From assembly GCA_964613155.1 (NCBI GenBank), contig CAZTHP010000017.1, forward strand, positions 1 to 36,141: DNA of 36,141 nt, read 5' to 3'. The position numbers were made by a program, and so were the translations under genes. Source of the DNA: TWA4 sp964613155 (GTDB lineage Bacteria > Bacillota > Clostridia > Lachnospirales > Lachnospiraceae). Below the pieces are notes generated by a model. That model did not search any database, was not told the origin of the DNA, and was given only the letters and a program-made list of their open reading frames with translations. This document shows positions 25,283 through 34,002 of the stretch, in pieces; position 1 is the stretch's first letter, and every line of letters starts with the position of its first letter.

Positions 25283-27079
25283 CTAACGGAGCCGCTCTGC
25301 CATTTGATAAAAACGGTAGTAGATTCCTTGCTTTTTCAGCAATTCCTCGTGATTTCCTTCTTCTTCAATTCCATTTTCTGTCAATACAAAAATCCGGTCA
25401 GAATCACGAATCGTCGATAAACGATGCGCAACGGTCAAGGTTGTCCGGCCTTCTGCCAGTTCCTCTAACGCCTTTGCAACTTCAAATTCACTTTCATTGT
25501 CTAAAGCTGAGGTTGCTTCATCCAAAATAATGATTGCCGGATCTTTCAAAAAGACGCGTGCAATGCTGATACGCTGTTTCTGTCCGCCGGAGAGCTTCAC
25601 ACCCCGTTCTCCTACATATGTGTCGTATCCATCCTTCAAATTCATGATAAAATCATGCGCACCGGCTTTTTTGGCCGCTTCGATCACCGCTTCCCGCGAA
25701 GATCCCGGCTTTCCATAGACAATATTTTCCAAAATTGTACCAGAAAATAAATACACATCCTGCTGAACCATACCAATATTTTTTCGTAAACTTTCCAATG
25801 TATAATCCTGCACGGAAATGCCGTCAATTGTCAATTCTCCCTCTGTGATATCATAAAAACGCGGGATCAAATTGCAAAGTGTGGTTTTGCCGCTGCCAGA
25901 AGGTCCCACTAATGCTGCTTTTTCGCCCGAATGTACCTCCAGATTCAGGTGAGTAAAAACATTCGTATGGTCATCCAGATATTCAAAGCTGACCTCTTTA
26001 AAACAAATTTCCCCTTTGGGATTCTTCATTTCTACTGCACCATCACGGTCAAAAATCTCCACATCCGCATCCATGATCTGCAAAAAGCGTTCAATGCCGG
26101 TCATTCCGCGCTGGAACTGCTCTGCAAATTCCACAATACGCCGAATCGTAGCAATTAAAGTACTTACATACATCACATATGCCACTAAATCCGCAGGCTG
26201 TACATAACCCGAAACCAAAAATAGACCGCCCACCAGCACAACTGCCAAATACATCAGTCCATCAAACATCCGCGTCGAAGTTTGAAAAACTGCCATATAG
26301 CGATAGGTTTTCTCTTTAATTCCCAGGAATTTCTGGTTATCCGTCTCAAATTTTTCCTTTTCAATTTCCTCATTGGCAAATGCTTTCACCACTTTTTGCC
26401 CCAGCAGACTGTCTTCAATCCGGGCATTTAACTCACCGATCTGAAAACGCTGTTCGCGAAATGCCCTGCGCTGCCAGCGATTCAAACGAATGCAGCAAAC
26501 CAGCATAATCGGAATAATCAGGAAAATAATCAGCGTAAGCGGCACGTGAATCATTGACAAAATGATAAACGAACCCAGCGTTTTAATCCCGGCAATGAAA
26601 AATTCTTCCGGACAATGGTGCGCAAATTCCGTTACATCAAACAAATCATTTGTAATCCGCCCCATGATCTGTCCTACTTTTGTATTATTGTAATAACGGT
26701 CCGACAGCATTTGCAGGTGCGCATACGCATCCCGCCTCATATCCGTTTCAATATAAGCACCCATAACATGCCCCATATCGGCCATGTAATAACTCGCCAG
26801 ACACTCCACGATTTTCAACGCAAAATAAAGACCTGCGATTCCCAAAATAATCTGCACCGTCAGCTGCTCAAAATGATTCATCCCCATATTGGTCAAATAA
26901 CGCATGATCATCGGCAGTGCCAATTCACAGCCAGTCGTCAGTGCCGCACAAATCAGGTCTTTTGTCAAAGTTGCCCGATACGGACGATAATAGGGAAGAA
27001 AACGTTTCATCAGGACACTCGTCGCATACTCTCGCGTTCCACTCACTCCTGCCTGTTTTTTTTCTTTTGTTTGGCTCAT
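25283..27079 (-). CDS. ABC exporter, fused membrane and ATPase domains
   Basis: A type IV half-exporter that works as a dimer. Six membrane helices span about residues 30-300 (start counted from the chosen Met), and the ATPase domain has Walker A GPSGSGKTT, Q-loop NIGMVQQDVYLF, signature LSGGQKQRISIARV, Walker B AIIILDEATSALD and switch His in TVAHRLSTI. The start chosen is Met at 27079 (MSQTKEKKQAG), because AGAGAGGAT lies directly upstream; longer in-frame starts at 27097 and 27163 cover this site. This gives 598 aa, normal for MsbA/lipid or drug exporters. There is no adjacent second half-transporter. The substrate is unknown. Confidence 0.9.
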   Translation of the reverse strand: MSQTKEKKQAGVSGTREYATSVLMKRFLPYYRPYRATLTKDLICAALTTGCELALPMIMRYLTNMGMNHFEQLTVQIILGIAGLYFALKIVECLASYYMADMGHVMGAYIETDMRRDAYAHLQMLSDRYYNNTKVGQIMGRITNDLFDVTEFAHHCPEEFFIAGIKTLGSFIILSMIHVPLTLIIFLIIPIMLVCCIRLNRWQRRAFREQRFQIGELNARIEDSLLGQKVVKAFANEEIEKEKFETDNQKFLGIKEKTYRYMAVFQTSTRMFDGLMYLAVVLVGGLFLVSGYVQPADLVAYVMYVSTLIATIRRIVEFAEQFQRGMTGIERFLQIMDADVEIFDRDGAVEMKNPKGEICFKEVSFEYLDDHTNVFTHLNLEVHSGEKAALVGPSGSGKTTLCNLIPRFYDITEGELTIDGISVQDYTLESLRKNIGMVQQDVYLFSGTILENIVYGKPGSSREAVIEAAKKAGAHDFIMNLKDGYDTYVGERGVKLSGGQKQRISIARVFLKDPAIIILDEATSALDNESEFEVAKALEELAEGRTTLTVAHRLSTIRDSDRIFVLTENGIEEEGNHEELLKKQGIYYRFYQMAERLR

Positions 27080-27149
27080 TTTCTCATCCTCTCTCATAGT
27101 CTTATCATCCGAGTTTAACGCGTTCACGTCAAAAATGCAATAGAAAAAC

Positions 27150-27178
27150 TTGTCGATATTCATAATCCCTGTTATACT
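27150..27178 (+). promoter_or_regulatory. Promoter of the lipoprotein gene
   Basis: TTGTCG (27150-27155) and TATACT (27173-27178) are separated by 17 bases. The leader of about 85 bases contains the small repeat ORF at 27216-27272. Confidence 0.7.
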
Positions 27179-27215
27179 AGAATTAGAAAAAATCCGAATA
27201 TTTTTCAGATTATCT

Positions 27216-27272
27216 ATGAATCGAAAACTTATGAATCAAAAACTTATGAATCAAAAAGGAGGACATACTTAA
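27216..27272 (+). CDS. Candidate 18-codon leader peptide made of repeats
   Basis: Three 15-bp units (ATGAATCRAAAACTT type) keep one frame and would encode MNRKLMNQKLMNQKGGHT. The stop TAA shares its last A with the lipoprotein ATG (TAATG). The first ATG has no clear ribosome binding site, so translation is uncertain. The lipoprotein's AAAGGAGG lies inside the last codons of this ORF, so ribosomes on the leader would cover or reinitiate at it. Confidence 0.35.
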   Translation: MNRKLMNQKLMNQKGGHT

Positions 27273-28816
27273 TGAAACGAATTTTTTCCTACCTGCTTGC
27301 CGGGCTTCTCTGCTGCTGTCTGTTTTTGACAGGCTGCTCTCACAAAGAAGAAACCATGTTTTCTACTTTAAAAGAAATCAATCAGATTTCCAGCTATGAA
27401 GTCCATACACAGGCAGACATCAACATGGAAACAGACGGCGAAAGTACTCCGATCAGTCTGACCGTAGACGGCTCTGCCGGAAACCAGAACCTGAAAGCCG
27501 ACATTATCGTGAATTTTGGTGCTTTCAGCATCACATTAGAAGACTTTATCCGCATGACAGACGGTACTTTATATGTAAATTTGTCTTCCCTGGCTTCGAT
27601 TCCTGGTATTTCTGATTATTTGGAAATGACCACCGACTGGATTTCCTTCCCAGTCAATACACAGAATGAAAAAGCGTTAAAAGAGTATCAGGATTTTTAC
27701 AATGCTTTTATTGATGCTTTGGAAATTGCCTGCAAAGACCAGACGATTACCCAGGAAAATGACACCTGGAAGTTGGAACTTTCCGGAAAACAGATTGTTT
27801 CCTTTGCACAGGCTGCACTGGAACAGGTTAATACGAATTTCTCTGACTGGTATGATCTTTACGTAGCTATTCTGGAAAAATCTGGAAGTGACGATCTTTT
27901 GAAAGAATATGCAGCCTTATCCGGTGAAGAAGCCGAAGACGATCCAATTCAGGCTTTAAAAGATGGAAAAGAAGAGGCACTCAACAGCTGGAAAGAAATG
28001 TATCCTTCCCTCCAGGAATCCCTTACCGAACTGGAAGAAAGCATTTCCAAAGGTGAGATGAAAGCTTCCGCCGCTTATGAAATTTCCCTTACGGGCAAAA
28101 CAGAATCTCGCAAAGCCACACAGAAGCTGACATTTGACTTAACCGAAGCAGCATCTTCTGATTTCATCCACCTTTCGATCGAACAAACGATGACCGAAGC
28201 CAAAGAACCCGAAGTAGAAGCTCCTAAAAAAGAAGAAGTAACCACTTTCGAAGACTTGATGAAATCCTATGAAGAACTCCAAAACAGCTATTATGAAGAA
28301 TTTGATGATGACAGCCTGTTTTATGATCTGGAAGATGACATTTACATGAGCGACGAAGAATACAATACCATTGCATCTTCCTTAGAGAAAAATCAGATTT
28401 ATTTATTCAATAGTGAATGGGAAAACAAAACACCCTACGTACTGACTTACGATACCGACACCTTCAGTACAGATGAACCCATCGGCGATTTTTCCGTAGA
28501 TCTGAATTTAAAAGGAACCGAATCCTATGTAAATATCGCATATGACTCCGGTACCTTAACAGATGACCTGAAAACCTACTATCTCACAGATGGACAAACC
28601 TTAAAAGAATTATCGACAGACATCGGAACGATTCTTTATGCAACGGACAAAGATGACGATGGATGGGGCTATATCTATACAGTATTTGGTATGCAGTTAG
28701 ATGACGATTCCTATTTGATCGGACTGCTCGATCTGGAAGAAAGCAACAAAGTCGATGCCGAAACCTATCTGAAAAAACTGCTGCTGGAACTGACACCCTA
28801 TTCCAACACAATCTAA
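27272..28816 (+). CDS. Large secreted lipoprotein of unknown function
   Basis: A 514-aa exported protein with a clear lipoprotein signal: a charged start (MKRIF), a hydrophobic core, and the lipobox LTGC with the acylated Cys at 22. The mature part is acidic, rich in Asp, Glu, Ser and Thr, and looks beta/alpha mixed. An acidic segment with clustered Asp/Glu/Tyr lies at about 345-370 (EEFDDDSLFYDLEDDIY). The N-terminal ~150 residues (START-like reading SSYEVHTQADINMETDGES) resemble outer-surface LolA/DUF-type lipoproteins only loosely. I do not recognise a family. It is transcribed alone from its own promoter, with an AAAAAGGAGG site. Confidence 0.8.
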   Translation: MKRIFSYLLAGLLCCCLFLTGCSHKEETMFSTLKEINQISSYEVHTQADINMETDGESTPISLTVDGSAGNQNLKADIIVNFGAFSITLEDFIRMTDGTLYVNLSSLASIPGISDYLEMTTDWISFPVNTQNEKALKEYQDFYNAFIDALEIACKDQTITQENDTWKLELSGKQIVSFAQAALEQVNTNFSDWYDLYVAILEKSGSDDLLKEYAALSGEEAEDDPIQALKDGKEEALNSWKEMYPSLQESLTELEESISKGEMKASAAYEISLTGKTESRKATQKLTFDLTEAASSDFIHLSIEQTMTEAKEPEVEAPKKEEVTTFEDLMKSYEELQNSYYEEFDDDSLFYDLEDDIYMSDEEYNTIASSLEKNQIYLFNSEWENKTPYVLTYDTDTFSTDEPIGDFSVDLNLKGTESYVNIAYDSGTLTDDLKTYYLTDGQTLKELSTDIGTILYATDKDDDGWGYIYTVFGMQLDDDSYLIGLLDLEESNKVDAETYLKKLLLELTPYSNTI

Positions 28817-28848
28817 AAAACTTCGCTCTAAACGAATTTCATAACACA

Positions 28849-29373
28849 TTATACGACTCGCATCACAAAAACAGCCGCCAGGATTCCTGCTCCCGTACAA
28901 AAAAGTGCTCCGGGCAGGATCCAGCGGCTTTTTCGGATTCCTACATGTGTCAAATACAGCGACATTACAAATAAAACGGTTTCCGCTGACGAGGCGATAA
29001 CAGCTGCCAAAAATCCAATATAAGAATCTGGGCCATATTCTTCAAATAAATCCAACAACATTCCCGTTGCCGCTGAGCCGGAAAATAATTTCACTAAAAT
29101 AAGAGGTACAATTTCTGCTGGTATTTGCAGAAGTTGAGCCACTGGTTTCAGCAAATGCGCGATCAAATCCAAAAAACCACTGTCCCGCAGCACCTTTACC
29201 GCAGCCAAAAGTCCGATCAGAGTCGGCAAAATTTCTGCTACTGTTTTTAAACCTCGCTTCGCCCCCCGTACAAAGATATCAAATACAGGAAATCCCTGCA
29301 TCCATCCATTCGCGACGATCCAGCAAATCAGAAAAGGCATACAAAAATCCGAAAGAAATAAAATCCATTTCAT
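28849..29373 (-). CDS. spmB: Spore maturation protein SpmB-like (nucleoside recognition domain)
   Basis: A 174-aa membrane protein matching SpmB: RGAKRGLKTVAEILPTLIGLLAAVKVLRDSG near the N-terminus, a central LKPVAQLLQIPAEIVPLILVKLFSGSAATGML, and GFLAAVIASSAETVLFVMSLYL. SpmA and SpmB together contribute to spore core dehydration in Bacillus and Clostridium. The usual adjacent spmA is not present here; the upstream neighbour is a DUF2284 gene 118 bases away. The start at 29373 has AAAGGAAT upstream at a rather long spacing. A weak hairpin (AACGGA/TCCGTT) lies at 29430-29455. Confidence 0.85.
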   Translation of the reverse strand: MKWILFLSDFCMPFLICWIVANGWMQGFPVFDIFVRGAKRGLKTVAEILPTLIGLLAAVKVLRDSGFLDLIAHLLKPVAQLLQIPAEIVPLILVKLFSGSAATGMLLDLFEEYGPDSYIGFLAAVIASSAETVLFVMSLYLTHVGIRKSRWILPGALFCTGAGILAAVFVMRVV

Positions 29374-29491
29374 ATTGAACTATATTCCTTTGAAAGACTT
29401 TGTATGCCTTCATTTCTGTCAAATATCTTAACGGACGCTTGTAAATTGATCCGTTACCGTCCTACACTTCCTGCGGCTCTGAACTGTTACT

Positions 29492-30040
29492 TTATTTGAA
29501 AAATGCGCAGGATACATAGGCCAGTGTATTCGGCCCGTAATAATACGTTAATTCGTTGGCTTTGCAAACCTCACTCACTACCATACCATACGCTTCCATC
29601 GAAGATATTTTTTTCAACGGGAAACGACAGGGCTGATCGGGATAACTGCATTTTTTACATGCTGTACAGACACCACCTAAAACCAGACAATCCGGATGAA
29701 GTGCCCGCGCTTTTTCCACGAATTCCATGACATGTTTTTTATGCTCTGCCTCAATTTCCATCATGCTTTCATAGTCCATAGAATCCTCCAGCACACCCTG
29801 TGTCTGCAACAAAATTCCATATGAATACTGCTGCAGCTCTGCCCAGCATTCTTCCAGTGTTCCACAGGCAGGCGGACAGCTCCAGTTGGTATCGTAAGCC
29901 TGGCATTTATTTTTTGCACAGGTATCCCGCACCTCAGGATGCAAAATAACCGTTTCCATTGCCAAGGACGCCATCCCTGTAAAACCACTTTCTTTTGCTT
30001 TTTCCATAATCAAATCCAGATCTTTTCCCATATTCGCCAT
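29492..30040 (-). CDS. Stand-alone DUF2284 metal-binding protein
   Basis: A 182-aa Cys-rich protein of family DUF2284. Conserved clusters are CAKNKCQAYDTNWSCPPACGTLEEC (about 38-65), the helical middle, and GGVCTACKKCSYPDQPCRFP (about 120-140), ending with a tyrosine-rich YYYGPNTLAYVSCAFFK. The Cys pattern suggests one or more metal or Fe-S sites. It matches the C-terminal half of the HD fusion at 10984-12033. It is downstream of the corrinoid activase on the same strand, separated by a tandem repeat, so a role in metal or corrinoid handling is conceivable but not shown. Initiation at residue 4 (ATGGGAAAAG) is possible. Confidence 0.85.
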   Translation of the reverse strand: MANMGKDLDLIMEKAKESGFTGMASLAMETVILHPEVRDTCAKNKCQAYDTNWSCPPACGTLEECWAELQQYSYGILLQTQGVLEDSMDYESMMEIEAEHKKHVMEFVEKARALHPDCLVLGGVCTACKKCSYPDQPCRFPLKKISSMEAYGMVVSEVCKANELTYYYGPNTLAYVSCAFFK

Positions 30041-30059
30041 TTCCCATTCCTCATTTCAT

Positions 30060-30275
30060 CCTGCTTCTAGAGATTCCAGTCGTTCCTCCGCAGCTTATTC
30101 TGCTCCTAGAAATTCCAGTCGTCTCTCCAAAACTTATCTTGCTTCTAGAAATTCCAGTCATTTCTCCAAAGCTTATTCTTGTTCCGGAAATTCCAGTCGT
30201 CTCTCCAAAACTTATCCTGCTTCTAGAAATTCCAGTCGTTCCTCCACAGCTTATTCTTGTTCCGGAAATTCCATC
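30060..30275. repeat. 38/40-bp alternating tandem array copied from the 3' end of the corrinoid activase gene
   Basis: Units start at 30060, 30100, 30138, 30178 and 30216 with lengths 40, 38, 40, 38, 40; a sixth starts at 30256 inside the coding region. All share GAAATTCCAGTCG-like cores. The coding copy reads TTCCGGAA, repeated in the unit at 30178; the other units read TTCTAGAA or CCTAGAA. The activase stop codon (30251-30253) lies at a unit boundary. The length alternation suggests duplication of an 78-bp double unit. Confidence 0.92.
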
Positions 30276-32056
30276 ATATCGACAAATGTATCCTGGAAAT
30301 CCGGATGTGTTGCTAATTCCAGGAATTCGCAGTTTTCTGCAATCCGCTGGCAGCGTTTATATTCTTCATAGTTCAAAGCAGCAATCTTTGCTCCTTCACC
30401 AGCCGCATTGCCGATCGGTACGATTCGATCTTCTAATTCCTGCGGAATCATACCAATACCACAAGCACTGTGCGGGGACATATAGTTACCAAACGCTCCG
30501 GCTATCATAACTTTTTGGATTTCTCCTACTTCAATTCCCAGCGTATCTGCCATTAATGTAACGCCAGCTGCCATCGCACTTTTTGCCAGCTGCACTTCAC
30601 GAATATCCTTCTGACTCAGATAAACCTGCTGTCCATCTCCGCTTTCCGAAGCATCTGCCAGCAGAAATGCCTTCAAACCAGATTCCAGATGAATGATTCG
30701 AGATGCACATGCCAATGCTTCTTCACTTTCCAGTTCATCATCGTCTACCATACGACCCATTTCATCCATAATGCCGGTTTCCAGTAAAAATGTTACGATA
30801 TCCATCAAACCAGAACCGCAGATTCCAATCGGTTTTCCGCCGCCAATAACACTGCATGTCAGCTTGCCGTCTTCCCATTTAACATGATCGATCGCACCTT
30901 TTGCACCGCGCATACCACAGGAAATCTTTGCTCCTTCGAAAGCAGGACCCGCTGCGGTTGAGCAAGCAATATAACGGTCTTTCTTACCCATGACCATTTC
31001 ACCGTTCGTACCAATATCGATCATCAGGGATAATTCATCCAGCGTATCAAACTCAGATGCGAGCAGTACACCAATGGTATCTGCACCAACAAATCCAGCA
31101 ATATTCGGCAGCAACATAACTTTTCCGCCAGGGAAAATGCGAATTTCCAGATCCGCTGCCGGCAGAAGCATGCTTTCACTGATTGTCGGATTATACGGTG
31201 CATGTACCAGTGCTTCGGGAGAAATTCCTGCAAATAAATGATGCATACAGGTATTTCCTACTACAGAAATCATGTAAATATCTTCCCGGCAAATATCCGC
31301 TTTCTTTGCAGCTTTTTCAATCAGCTCATTTAATGCTTCGTGAATCAAATTGCTTAACTTGTCCACACCTTCCGCGATTGCAAAATTGCTTCGTTCCACA
31401 ACATCTGCTCCGTACTGTGACTGTGGATTCAACATGCTGACAACAGCCGCTTCTGTACCGCCGGCCACATCCAGCAGATATCCAACAACGGTTGTTGTCC
31501 CAATATCAAACGCCATAACATAAACCGGATCATCTGCGGCACGCAGATCCAGAATCTCATTTCCGCAAAGAATCACATTTAAGCTGTAGTTATTCTGCTT
31601 TAAGGTCTGATACAGATTTGAAACCAGCTTCAAATTAACCGGAATCGCGCTTTCTTCCACTCCTGTCGCTTCTGCAACTGCCATTTTCAGTCGTTTCCAA
31701 TCTGACAGATTATCGCCCAGTTCACATTTGGGAACGGTCACATTCACACTGCGGATTGCCGAAGCAATCGCAATCTTTCTCTGTACGCCCTCTAATAGAA
31801 TAGAATGTCCGCCGCCTGAATGCAGCTGAACCGTCATAGGACCGGTCACTTTTGTTGTACATGCCTTCTGCACACCAGCAGGTGTACCTTCCGGACACTC
31901 TGTGATGTTCACCAGACATTTTCCACAGGTTCCCTTACCGCCGCAGGGCGCATCCGGATGCAAACCCGCCTGAATCTGCGCTTCCAGCAGCGTGCTACCT
32001 TCCTCCGCCATCACTTCCACATTCTGAGGCATAAATTTTACTTTGTAACTACTCAT
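30251..32056 (-). CDS. Corrinoid-protein reductive activase (ASKHA domain, N-terminal [2Fe-2S])
   Basis: This enzyme re-reduces inactive Co(II) corrinoid proteins to Co(I) in an ATP-dependent manner, as RACo/RamA-type activators do. Residues ~1-75 are a plant-type [2Fe-2S] domain (APCGGKGTCGKCLVNI, final Cys near KACTTKV). A linker is followed by the ASKHA-fold ATPase with VMAFDIGTTTVVGYLLDVAGG, VVGNTCMHHLFAG, LMIDIGTNGEMVMG and MIAGAFGNYMSPHSACGIGMIP. The start chosen is Met at 32056 (MSSYKVKF), because AAAGGAG lies seven bases upstream; a longer in-frame start at 32122 is inside the regulator gene. It has 601 aa. It overlaps the PucR-like regulator by eight bases, and its 3' end runs into a tandem repeat. 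Confidence 0.92.
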   Translation of the reverse strand: MSSYKVKFMPQNVEVMAEEGSTLLEAQIQAGLHPDAPCGGKGTCGKCLVNITECPEGTPAGVQKACTTKVTGPMTVQLHSGGGHSILLEGVQRKIAIASAIRSVNVTVPKCELGDNLSDWKRLKMAVAEATGVEESAIPVNLKLVSNLYQTLKQNNYSLNVILCGNEILDLRAADDPVYVMAFDIGTTTVVGYLLDVAGGTEAAVVSMLNPQSQYGADVVERSNFAIAEGVDKLSNLIHEALNELIEKAAKKADICREDIYMISVVGNTCMHHLFAGISPEALVHAPYNPTISESMLLPAADLEIRIFPGGKVMLLPNIAGFVGADTIGVLLASEFDTLDELSLMIDIGTNGEMVMGKKDRYIACSTAAGPAFEGAKISCGMRGAKGAIDHVKWEDGKLTCSVIGGGKPIGICGSGLMDIVTFLLETGIMDEMGRMVDDDELESEEALACASRIIHLESGLKAFLLADASESGDGQQVYLSQKDIREVQLAKSAMAAGVTLMADTLGIEVGEIQKVMIAGAFGNYMSPHSACGIGMIPQELEDRIVPIGNAAGEGAKIAALNYEEYKRCQRIAENCEFLELATHPDFQDTFVDMMEFPEQE

Positions 32057-33638
32057 CTTTGTACTCCTTTCTTTCCAGAAGTTTGTAGGACAACAAGATA
32101 TGCAGCAGCTCATCTGGATCATCCATCTTAATGGAAACCAGCCCCTCGATCCGCTCCATCCTTCTGATAAAAGTTGTCCGATGTATATACAATTTCTGCG
32201 CCGCTACAGACGCATTAAATTGATGTATAATGTAATAATACAGTGTTTTTACGAACTCTGTCTCATGTTCATCATCATATTCCTGTAATTTCTGCAGCCC
32301 TTCATGAGCCAGCTGTTCCGGTGAAAACAGGACAGTCGCCTGATTCATCATATAATCTAAGGTATATTCTTTAAATGTATACAGCCAGCGATAGGAATCT
32401 TTTTTATTACCAATTTCCAGTGCGATATCCGCCTGCCGCCGGTAATTACTCAACAAAGTAAAATCATGAAAACGATTACTAAGCCCTGCTTTACAGCCAA
32501 AATCACGAATCAAATATGTTACTCTGCTGCTAAAATCTTCCTTTGTACATTTCTTCTCACGTGTACAGTTGATGATCCAAATAATCTCCCGATCCGTACG
32601 GAATGTACAAGAATACTCAAACATCCGTTCCAACTGCTGACACAGATACGGCGCACCCTGTTCAAACTCTCGAACACCGAAAATCTGCAGAACGATCAGC
32701 TGATACTCGTCATTTCGATGCCAGTTGTACATACTCAGTGCCTGAAAATCCACCTCAAAATCTTTCCTTCTGGGATGGAACAGATATTTTTTAAACAAAT
32801 GATGCAGCGTGTCATCCTGATTTTCAGATGGATAACGTCTTAAATTATTTAAATAAAGATTTTCTACATATTTTACAAAGCTGGCAAACAGCTGATAGAC
32901 ACCTGAATGGACCTGATATTCTGGAAGACGCATCAAAATGCGGGCAGAATACTCACCTGAAAAACGCATATTATAACAAAGCTGATTCTGATCAGACGGT
33001 CTTGGCGGATAAATGAAAATCTTTTTTTCATCTTCCGCATTCAGATAATCTTGATTTTGAAGCAATTCTTTAATATCCTGCTGACTCATCTGCTGATCGA
33101 CCATACGCTCCCGCATCTCTGGAAAATCATGAAAATAATCATCCGTATAACCCAGTAGCACAAAATTTCGATTAAATACCGCCAATGGAAGCCCGATCAC
33201 TTTTTTTCCTTCTCCTAATAAGTCCTGAATCTGAATCTGCTCCTGCGCACAGCTTTCCTGCAGCTGCGCCTCCCACATATGAAGGGAACAAAACAAATCT
33301 ACTAATTCCTCCAACAGATCATCTTCGAATTCAATACCACTAATGTAAAGGACATCTAAAACCTTCTTTTTGCCCTCCATCAGGTTTCTCCAATATTCAT
33401 CTTCTTCCTCAGAACCACTCCCCCATGCAACAAAAGCACATTCCGCCAGTTTTATCATTGGATGTGCTGTCAGTTCTGCCAGACGTTTCAACGGGATCGT
33501 GTACAACTGCCGCCTTTCCACCTGACCGCGATACCGCTTTACCGACGCCAAAGGCGCATCAAAATACGCATCCCGGTTCTCTTTTACTTGATGTTTTTGC
33601 GAAAGCAAATACGCGATTTCGCTAAATGTAATATTCAT
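32049..33638 (-). CDS. PucR-like transcriptional regulator of the methyltransferase locus
   Basis: A 529-aa regulator. The C-terminal 70 residues are a PucR-type helix-turn-helix (QFNASVAAQKLYIHRTTFIRRMERIEGL), which is found in regulators of purine, amino acid and methylamine/methoxy compound use. The N-terminal and middle regions (1-400) are helical to mixed and look like sensor and GGDEF-related regulator domains of this family, without a recognised ligand site. It precedes the activase with an eight-base overlap and is divergent from the methyltransferase operon. A dyad between the divergent promoters is a natural operator candidate. Activation or repression cannot be told. Confidence 0.8.
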   Translation of the reverse strand: MNITFSEIAYLLSQKHQVKENRDAYFDAPLASVKRYRGQVERRQLYTIPLKRLAELTAHPMIKLAECAFVAWGSGSEEEDEYWRNLMEGKKKVLDVLYISGIEFEDDLLEELVDLFCSLHMWEAQLQESCAQEQIQIQDLLGEGKKVIGLPLAVFNRNFVLLGYTDDYFHDFPEMRERMVDQQMSQQDIKELLQNQDYLNAEDEKKIFIYPPRPSDQNQLCYNMRFSGEYSARILMRLPEYQVHSGVYQLFASFVKYVENLYLNNLRRYPSENQDDTLHHLFKKYLFHPRRKDFEVDFQALSMYNWHRNDEYQLIVLQIFGVREFEQGAPYLCQQLERMFEYSCTFRTDREIIWIINCTREKKCTKEDFSSRVTYLIRDFGCKAGLSNRFHDFTLLSNYRRQADIALEIGNKKDSYRWLYTFKEYTLDYMMNQATVLFSPEQLAHEGLQKLQEYDDEHETEFVKTLYYYIIHQFNASVAAQKLYIHRTTFIRRMERIEGLVSIKMDDPDELLHILLSYKLLERKEYKDE

Positions 33639-33725
33639 CTTTCTCCTCTCTCCAAACTATATCCGGCATTTTTTATATTTTTTTCCAACGTTTGACCGAA
33701 TAACCAGCTATTTTTATGTATTTTT

Positions 33726-33754
33726 ATACTACCACAGTCTAAAATTTTTGTAAA
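33726..33754 (-). promoter_or_regulatory. Promoter of the regulator/activase operon
   Basis: On the minus strand TTTACA (complement of 33749-33754) is 17 bases from TAGTAT (complement of 33726-33731). The leader to the regulator start is about 80 bases. Confidence 0.55.
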
Positions 33755-33783
33755 ACGTTTTGTTTATCTCTTTAAACATGCGC

Positions 33784-33798
33784 GCTACATTTTGTAGC
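33784..33798. promoter_or_regulatory. Perfect dyad between divergent promoters, candidate operator
   Basis: GCTACA, TTT, TGTAGC is a perfect 6-bp inverted repeat with a 3-base centre. It sits 30 bases upstream of the minus-strand -35 and 33 bases upstream of the plus-strand -35, near the midpoint. A second palindrome, AAAACGTTTT, lies at 33752-33761 over the minus-strand -35. These are the best operator candidates in 33639-34002, which holds no gene. Confidence 0.5.
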
Positions 33799-33830
33799 TT
33801 AATTATTTGAAATAAGCAACATTATAATAG

Positions 33831-33859
33831 TTTACGAATTTCTTTTCAATGCGTATAAT
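33831..33859 (+). promoter_or_regulatory. Promoter of the methyltransferase/corrinoid-protein operon
   Basis: TTTACG (33831-33836) and a perfect TATAAT (33854-33859) are 17 bases apart. The leader is about 135 bases. It contains a small hairpin (CAGCAG/CTGCTG, about 33908-33926) and a run of decayed AGATTTTAA-type repeats that merges with the AAAGGAGG ribosome binding site. Confidence 0.8.
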
Positions 33860-34002
33860 AAGAGCACAAACACAGTTCAAGGGAGATTGCGAAACGGAAA
33901 CAACATTCAGCAGTCATACTCTGCTGGACATTTTGCAAGATTTAAAAGATTTTAAAAATCAAAGAGATTTTAAGAGGTTTTTAAAAGGAGGTTTTTAAAC
34001 AA

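Noticed and set aside
25008..25286. Plus-strand ORF of 92 codons between azlC and the ABC exporter
   Set aside because: It translates the 14-bp leader array of azlC from the wrong strand and has no ribosome binding site.
30060..30255. CRISPR-like array
   Set aside because: Units are directly adjacent with no unique spacers, and the copies are degenerate; the same holds for the arrays at 13332-13525 and 23819-23950.
33860..34002. Cobalamin riboswitch in the methyltransferase leader
   Set aside because: I looked for the conserved B12-box and core words and did not see them; the leader is mostly decayed AGATTTTAA-type repeats.
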